Shown one piece after another: positions 1 through 3,419 of a stretch of 5,493 bases of DNA. The position numbers and the translations under genes are program-made. The notes below the pieces were generated by a model. The model was not told the origin of the DNA and did no database searches. It saw only the letters and a program-made list of their open reading frames with translations. Numbering within the stretch: the first letter of the stretch is position 1; the number at the start of each line of letters is the position of its first letter. The DNA lies in the NCBI GenBank assembly GCA_004322325.1, contig SCTP01000235.1, positions 1-5,493 on the forward strand, read 5' to 3'. This DNA comes from Gammaproteobacteria bacterium (GTDB lineage: Bacteria; Pseudomonadota; Gammaproteobacteria; DSM-16500).

Positions 1-47
1 CTGCAAATGTTATTTAAACTCAATTTTTGGCTATATTTTTATCAGGG

Positions 48-73
48 TTTTTACTATATTGATTCAGTAAAAA
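48..73. promoter_or_regulatory. 8-bp inverted repeat, possible operator
   Basis: TTTTTACT at 48-55 is repeated as its exact reverse complement AGTAAAAA at 66-73, separated by 10 bases. The centres of the arms are 18 bases apart, close to two helical turns, as in a dimer-binding site. The right arm overlaps the spacer of the promoter candidate at 59-86. In AT-rich DNA an 8-bp A/T-heavy repeat can arise by chance, so the operator reading is a weak inference. Confidence 0.25.
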
Positions 74-86
74 TACGGTATATTAT
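59..86 (+). promoter_or_regulatory. Candidate sigma70-type promoter of the plus-strand cluster
   Basis: A -35-like TTGATT (59-64) is followed after 16 bases by a -10-like TATTAT (81-86). Transcription would start near 93 and leave a leader of roughly 68 bases before the ATG at 161. A second -10-like hexamer, TATAAA at 139-144, lies too close to the ribosome binding site to be preferred. Matches this good are common in such AT-rich sequence. Confidence 0.25.
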
Positions 87-149
87 TCTTGCTGAATTTT
101 TTGAAGAATGGTTTTTTTAAAAACTGCTTAAGAGACATTATAAACATAT

Positions 150-155
150 AAGGAA
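150..155 (+). promoter_or_regulatory. Ribosome binding site of the CheY-type receiver gene
   Basis: AAGGAA lies a few bases before the ATG at 161, with 6 bases after AAGGA. This is a good Shine-Dalgarno match with normal spacing, and it fixes the start of the first gene. Confidence 0.75.
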
Positions 156-160
156 CTTAT

Positions 161-550
161 ATGAAAAAAATATTGATTGTTGATGATTCTCAATTTATGA
201 GAATTGTGTTGAAAGACTTAATTACAAATAAAAATAACAAAATTCATTTTCTAGATAAAATTGATTTTTTTGAAGCAGATGGAAAAAATAGCGCAATTAG
301 TCAATTGAAGGTCGTTAATCCTGATTTAATATTGCTTGACATTGTAATGAAGGAAAGTGAAATTGAAGGCATTCGTTTTATAGAAGAGATTAAAGATTAT
401 TTTCCTACAAAAAAAATTATTGTTATCAGTTCGCTGGGACAATCTTTTTTAATCAACAAATGCAAACAACTTGGTATATCTAATTATTTTCAAAAACCTT
501 TTGAACATAATAAAATTATCGATGCGATCAACCAAGTGCTCGTGAATTAA
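161..550 (+). CDS. Single-domain CheY-like response regulator
   Basis: A stand-alone receiver domain (129 residues) with no DNA-binding or enzymatic output. It would act in the cytosol by binding a partner protein when phosphorylated. The receiver signature is complete: acidic pair D8/D9 in VDDS, phosphoacceptor D60 in LLLDIVM, switch Ser90, aromatic Y109 and K112 in the KPF motif. Spacings D60-S90 (30) and S90-K112 (22) match CheY. Two oddities are visible: D9 to D60 is longer than in typical receivers because of a lysine/asparagine-rich segment around residues 23-36, and the usual Pro four residues after the phosphoacceptor is K64, in a loop about two residues longer than usual. It lies 34 bases before a CheC-like gene, which makes it the obvious substrate of that phosphatase. 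The cognate kinase is not evident. The start is supported by AAGGA at 150-154. Confidence 0.93.
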   Translation: MKKILIVDDSQFMRIVLKDLITNKNNKIHFLDKIDFFEADGKNSAISQLKVVNPDLILLDIVMKESEIEGIRFIEEIKDYFPTKKIIVISSLGQSFLINKCKQLGISNYFQKPFEHNKIIDAINQVLVN

Positions 551-574
551 ATTTACTTAGTTAAGGCTGATTAT

Positions 575-578
575 AGGA
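575..578 (+). promoter_or_regulatory. Ribosome binding site of the CheC-like gene
   Basis: AGGA with 6 bases to the ATG at 585. It supports this start and independent initiation of the second gene in the cluster. Confidence 0.55.
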
Positions 579-584
579 TTCACT

Positions 585-1205
585 ATGAAATTTGATGGAA
601 TATTTAATGAAATATGCAAAGTTTCAACCATGAAGGCAACGGCGGCATTATCGAAATTTTTGCATATACCCTTAGAAATAGAGATGAAATTAGATAAAAT
701 TAGCCTTAGCGAAGGTATTGATTTTTTCGAAGATTCAGACGAAATGACGGTCAGCTTATTTTTACCCATCACGGGACGATTATCTGGATTTTCTTTCTTA
801 TTCTATCCAAAACCATTTGCATTAACTATTTGCGATATTCTGTTTAACAGAGCACCTGGTAACACGAGAGAATTAACTGAGCTAGAAATATCTGCCTTAT
901 CAGAAACAGCAAATATTGCCTTGGGAAATTTCTTAACTACCTTTTCTCAATCATTACAAACTGATTTATTAATCCACCACGTTGCCGTTTTCAATTGCGC
1001 TCCTCTTAATATTATTCATCATCAAATGAAAAACACCATACAACAAAAAATGGAAGAAGCGATTCAAATTAAATTTGATTTTAGTTTTATCGATTTAAAA
1101 GGAAATTTTACCATCATTTTTGACCAAACAGAAATTATCCCTATTATTTATAGCGTAGCATGCATTTCTAACGTACATTCGATAAGCAAGGTATTAATGA
1201 AATGA
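585..1205 (+). CDS. CheC-family CheY-P phosphatase-like protein
   Basis: A 206-residue protein with the two-fold pseudo-symmetric layout of the CheC/CheX/FliY family, which dephosphorylates CheY-P. The second active-site helix (residues 99-117) carries the family signature S103-x3-E107-x2-N110, where Glu and Asn are the catalytic residues. The first helix, at the N-terminus, keeps the family frame (EI at 9-10, then AALSKFL at 20-26), but the catalytic Asn position is K12 and the Asp/Ser position is G5, so that site looks dead. The Pro that usually follows about 23 residues after the Asn is V133. CheC lengths are close to 200, so the gene appears complete. It sits 34 bases after the receiver gene and overlaps the PAS-PAS gene by ATGA, so all three are probably co-transcribed. 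Family assignment comes from motif recognition; activity is inferred. Confidence 0.8.
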   Translation: MKFDGIFNEICKVSTMKATAALSKFLHIPLEIEMKLDKISLSEGIDFFEDSDEMTVSLFLPITGRLSGFSFLFYPKPFALTICDILFNRAPGNTRELTELEISALSETANIALGNFLTTFSQSLQTDLLIHHVAVFNCAPLNIIHHQMKNTIQQKMEEAIQIKFDFSFIDLKGNFTIIFDQTEIIPIIYSVACISNVHSISKVLMK

Positions 1206-2005
1206 ACTATATCTCTGAATATTTTGCTGAATTAAATCCCAACCCTATTATCGAGTTTAATTCGAATCGCATATTGTATCTAAATTTAACTGCTCGTGCG
1301 CTTTTTCCGGGATTACATAACATGGGTCTACACCATCCCATTTTAGATGGGTTGATAGGTAAGATCACTCACCCACTGCAAAATCAAAATGAGTTTATTG
1401 TATTTGCAAGAGAACTGACCTTTTCTAAACATATTTACGAACAAGAAATATTTTATGTTCCTAAAAATAATTCTATTTTTATTTACATGACTGATATTAC
1501 AGCACGAAAAAGCATAGAAGAAGATTTAAAAAAAGTCAATCAAACACTCGAACAGCGTATTACTGAATATGAATCACAAATCGCGTTTTTAAATAATAAG
1601 CTAAAACAAACTCATCAAATTTTTTATACCAGTAAGGAACAGTTAAATTTATCATTACTTTTATCAAAAGCTGGAACATGGTCTTGGGATATTCCACGGG
1701 ATATCATCACCTGGGATAGTTATATGAATAACTTATTGGGTTTTCAGGATCGCACTTTGTCAGGGCCATTTAGTGATATTTTAAAAATAACGCATGATGA
1801 AGATCACCACAAGCTCATTTCTGAACTGAAACAAGCTTACAAAAATAATACTGACTGTGACTTTGAATTTCGAATCATTCATGCTGATGGCTTAATACGT
1901 CACTTAAATATGCGAGGCAAGGTTTGTTTAGATGGCTTCAGCCAACCTCACCGTATGGCTGGAATTTGCTTAGATATCACCGCGCGCAAAGAAGCTATGA
2001 TATAA
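1202..2005 (+). CDS. Tandem PAS domain protein without an output domain
   Basis: A 267-residue cytosolic protein. PAS 1 spans about residues 10-103 (NPIIEF near 14-19) and ends in a PAC-like YMTDITARK. A polar coiled-coil-like stretch covers about 103-150. PAS 2 spans about 150-265, has the PAS_3-like features W-S-W-D and F-R-I-I-H-A-D-G, and ends in CLDITARKEA. There is no signal peptide or membrane segment. The protein stops just after the second PAS, where a helix to a kinase, GGDEF or EAL domain would normally begin. The 140 bases downstream encode no kinase remnant in any frame that I can see, so this is either a true stand-alone sensor/scaffold or an old truncation. Its ATG overlaps the TGA of the CheC-like gene (ATGA, 1202-1205), implying translational coupling; AAGG at 1188-1191 is a plausible binding site with 10-base spacing. 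Ligand and partner are unknown. Confidence 0.88.
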   Translation: MNYISEYFAELNPNPIIEFNSNRILYLNLTARALFPGLHNMGLHHPILDGLIGKITHPLQNQNEFIVFARELTFSKHIYEQEIFYVPKNNSIFIYMTDITARKSIEEDLKKVNQTLEQRITEYESQIAFLNNKLKQTHQIFYTSKEQLNLSLLLSKAGTWSWDIPRDIITWDSYMNNLLGFQDRTLSGPFSDILKITHDEDHHKLISELKQAYKNNTDCDFEFRIIHADGLIRHLNMRGKVCLDGFSQPHRMAGICLDITARKEAMI

Positions 2006-2149
2006 GTAAAAACCCTAACTAATCCTCGTGCAACTACTAAATAGTAATTAAAGGCAATAAATTATTTAATATCTCTTCAAGCTACCTGCAGTCAAACTAA
2101 TAACTATAGTTTTGCTTGCCATGCATAAGGCTGCAGGTATGCTTTAAAG
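2006..2149. other. Convergent intergenic region with an imperfect inverted repeat
   Basis: Both flanking genes end here, so termination signals from both strands are expected. TACCTGCAG (2083-2091) is matched by CTGCAGGTA (2131-2139). With one bulged base the arms extend to AAGC (2079-2082) and GCTT (2141-2144). The loop is 39 bases, long for an intrinsic terminator, and contains a small nested hairpin (AAACTA 2094-2099 with TAGTTT 2107-2112). No clean stem followed by a T-run is seen on either strand. It may be a bidirectional terminator or the remnant of a small palindromic element. The rest of the stretch shows nothing I can name. Confidence 0.5.
2079..2144. repeat. Imperfect inverted repeat with 13-14 base arms
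   Basis: The arms are 2079-2091 and 2131-2144. They are complementary over nine consecutive bases centred on CTGCAG, then over four more after a single bulged base. This is the strongest dyad symmetry in the window outside coding sequence. It lies between the ends of two convergent genes. Confidence 0.6.
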
Positions 2150-2515
2150 TTATAAGCAGACTCGATTAATTTCTGTTAAGACTTGGCTAATTGTATAAGG
2201 CTTCTGAATAAATGCTGCGGCACCTTTCTCTAGTACTTTTCTTTTATATTCTTCATCTTCAATGGAGGTGGTAACGATAATAGGTATTCTATTGGTGTGC
2301 ATGGATTGCATCATAGAATCAATAACAGCTAAACCACCACCTGCTGGTAGTATCAAATCTAAAAGAATAACATCTGGTTTTTTATTAAATATTGCGTTGA
2401 TTCCTAAGATAGCATCAGGTGCAATGATCACCTCAAAGCCAGCAGACTCAAGCTTGCAAGCTATTAATTTTACTATATCTGGATCATCTTCTATGATTAA
2501 AATTTTTTTAGCCAT
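2150..2515 (-). CDS. Single-domain response regulator, probable target of the adjacent hybrid kinase
   Basis: A 121-residue stand-alone receiver with all key residues: E9/D10/D11 acidic cluster, phosphoacceptor D53 in LLDLILP, switch T83, and K105-P106 before Y107. Spacings D53-T83 (30) and T83-K105 (22) match CheY. The loop after the phosphoacceptor reads LPAGGGL, keeping the Pro that the receiver at 161-550 lacks, so the two are not recent duplicates. There is no output domain. The gene is last in a minus-strand run, 62 bases after the unknown 271-residue gene and downstream of the hybrid kinase; it is therefore a likely phosphoryl acceptor or signalling partner of that kinase. The ATG at 2515 starts the protein at the usual point (MAKKILIIEDD). 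No Shine-Dalgarno sequence is visible before it; an inverted repeat abuts it instead. Confidence 0.92.
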   Translation of the reverse strand: MAKKILIIEDDPDIVKLIACKLESAGFEVIIAPDAILGINAIFNKKPDVILLDLILPAGGGLAVIDSMMQSMHTNRIPIIVTTSIEDEEYKRKVLEKGAAAFIQKPYTISQVLTEINRVCL

Positions 2516-2534
2516 ATGTTATTATGATAACATA
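2515..2534. promoter_or_regulatory. Inverted repeat at the start codon of the second receiver
   Basis: TATGTTAT (2515-2522) and ATAACATA (2527-2534) are exact reverse complements with a 4-base spacer. One arm touches the first base of the start codon and the dyad occupies the place where a Shine-Dalgarno sequence should be. It could be a protein-binding operator, or an RNA hairpin that controls initiation of this gene relative to its upstream neighbours. The symmetry is directly visible; the role is inferred. Confidence 0.4.
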
Positions 2535-2577
2535 GGATTTTTGAGTTTAGTAACTTTTAGATTGCCATAATGCGTAT

Positions 2578-3393
2578 TCATGGCGATCTACACCAGGAAT
2601 TCTCTCTCATAAAATTTATATGTTCTTCTAAATAATCGTGATCTATTTGCATCGGTGATTGTATGAACATAATATCACTACAGTCAACTTGGTTTGGTTT
2701 ATCCTGCAGGCTTTCTATTAATAAATTGATTTGCATATCAAGCATTTTTAATGACGTTTTTGGCCTTGTGCTACCCACACAATTTATTATTATCTGCTTA
2801 TCACGCAGTTTTTTCTCTATAACAGCGTTCACTATTTCATTAAATTTATTTTTGTTAGTTGAGCTGAGGCACCATTTTAAATAAACTTGTTTAGCAAAAG
2901 AATTTCTGCCTACTCCATTTGAAAGCGTCTTATCTAGTATAGATTTGATTTTTCCATCATCTTGGAGAAGGGCATTTTGCAATTTTTCATTCCACATATC
3001 TTCGATTAAAAAAATGGCATTTTGCTCGACAATAAATTCAAAGTTTTGGATAATAGTTGAAATATCCCACTTTCCATCTTTCCCATTCCACCTATTTTGC
3101 AGCGAAGAGCAGTGCTTCCACAGCAAGTGAGCATGCACATTGCGCGTGATTTCATCTCTTATTAGTAACTTTCGAAAAAAGCTTATTAATGCTTCTAACA
3201 GGTTAGGATTAACGAGGTTATTTATGTTATTTAACGCTTCTTCACACCGGTTTTTATCTTGCTGATTCACAGCAAGATAAAAAGCAACACACGCTCTTTC
3301 CAGTAGTCTCAGAAGGGATTCCTGCTTTATCTCGTGAACAATAGCTTTAATCCGAGCGGTAGACATGACCCAACACGATCCTTTTTTAATCAT
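2578..3393 (-). CDS. Uncharacterised protein between the hybrid kinase and the receiver
   Basis: I do not recognise this family. The 271-residue protein is predicted by eye to be mostly helical. It has no signal peptide or membrane segment and is unusually rich in cysteine (8) and tryptophan (7) for a protein of this size, with the Trp residues spread along its length. A basic stretch (KKLRDKQ) lies in the C-terminal half. No catalytic motif, receiver, kinase or helix-turn-helix signature is seen. It lies 26 bases after the hybrid kinase stop and 62 bases before the receiver, so it is almost certainly in the same operon and may serve the same pathway. The start is uncertain: the ATG at 3393 has no ribosome binding site, whereas the in-frame ATG at 3366 (residue 10, MSTARIKA) has AAAAAGGA upstream, though about 12 bases away. 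The shorter form would be 262 residues. Confidence 0.75.
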   Translation of the reverse strand: MIKKGSCWVMSTARIKAIVHEIKQESLLRLLERACVAFYLAVNQQDKNRCEEALNNINNLVNPNLLEALISFFRKLLIRDEITRNVHAHLLWKHCSSLQNRWNGKDGKWDISTIIQNFEFIVEQNAIFLIEDMWNEKLQNALLQDDGKIKSILDKTLSNGVGRNSFAKQVYLKWCLSSTNKNKFNEIVNAVIEKKLRDKQIIINCVGSTRPKTSLKMLDMQINLLIESLQDKPNQVDCSDIMFIQSPMQIDHDYLEEHINFMRENSWCRSP

Positions 3394-3419
3394 TTTAAAT
3401 AAATTTTTGCAATGTATAA

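Larger units (their letters stand above)
1..160. other. Upstream non-coding region
   Basis: No gene is visible here: all frames are interrupted and there is no recognisable end of an upstream coding sequence. The stretch is very AT-rich. It holds an 8-bp inverted repeat (48-73), a weak sigma70-like promoter candidate (59-86), a weak A/T-rich hairpin (ATTCTT at 85-90 with AAGAAT at 104-109) followed by a T-run at 112-118, and the ribosome binding site of the first gene. It is probably the 5' regulatory region of the plus-strand cluster. The hairpin plus T-run could instead be a poor terminator for a gene to the left. Confidence 0.6.

Noticed and set aside
85..118. Rho-independent terminator for a gene left of the window
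   Set aside because: The stem is only six A/T-rich pairs with a 13-base loop, and the following T-run is common in this AT-rich stretch; no upstream coding sequence is seen.
557..772. 71-codon minus-strand reading frame
   Set aside because: It lies inside and antisense to the CheC-like gene, whose plus-strand frame has clear family motifs. The antisense frame has no recognisable features.
2150..2515. Recent duplication of the two stand-alone receivers
   Set aside because: They differ throughout, including in loop lengths, the LPAGGG loop and the switch residue (T83 versus S90), so they are only distant family members.
2262..2570. 102-codon plus-strand reading frame
   Set aside because: It is antisense to the second receiver, which carries all receiver active-site residues; the plus-strand frame is a shadow.
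3105..3135. Possible HPt phosphotransfer motif (HAHLLWKH) in the unknown 271-residue protein
   Set aside because: The HPt signature needs His-x-Leu-Lys-Gly; here Lys is offset by one position and Gly is absent. Kept only as a testable idea, not as a domain call.
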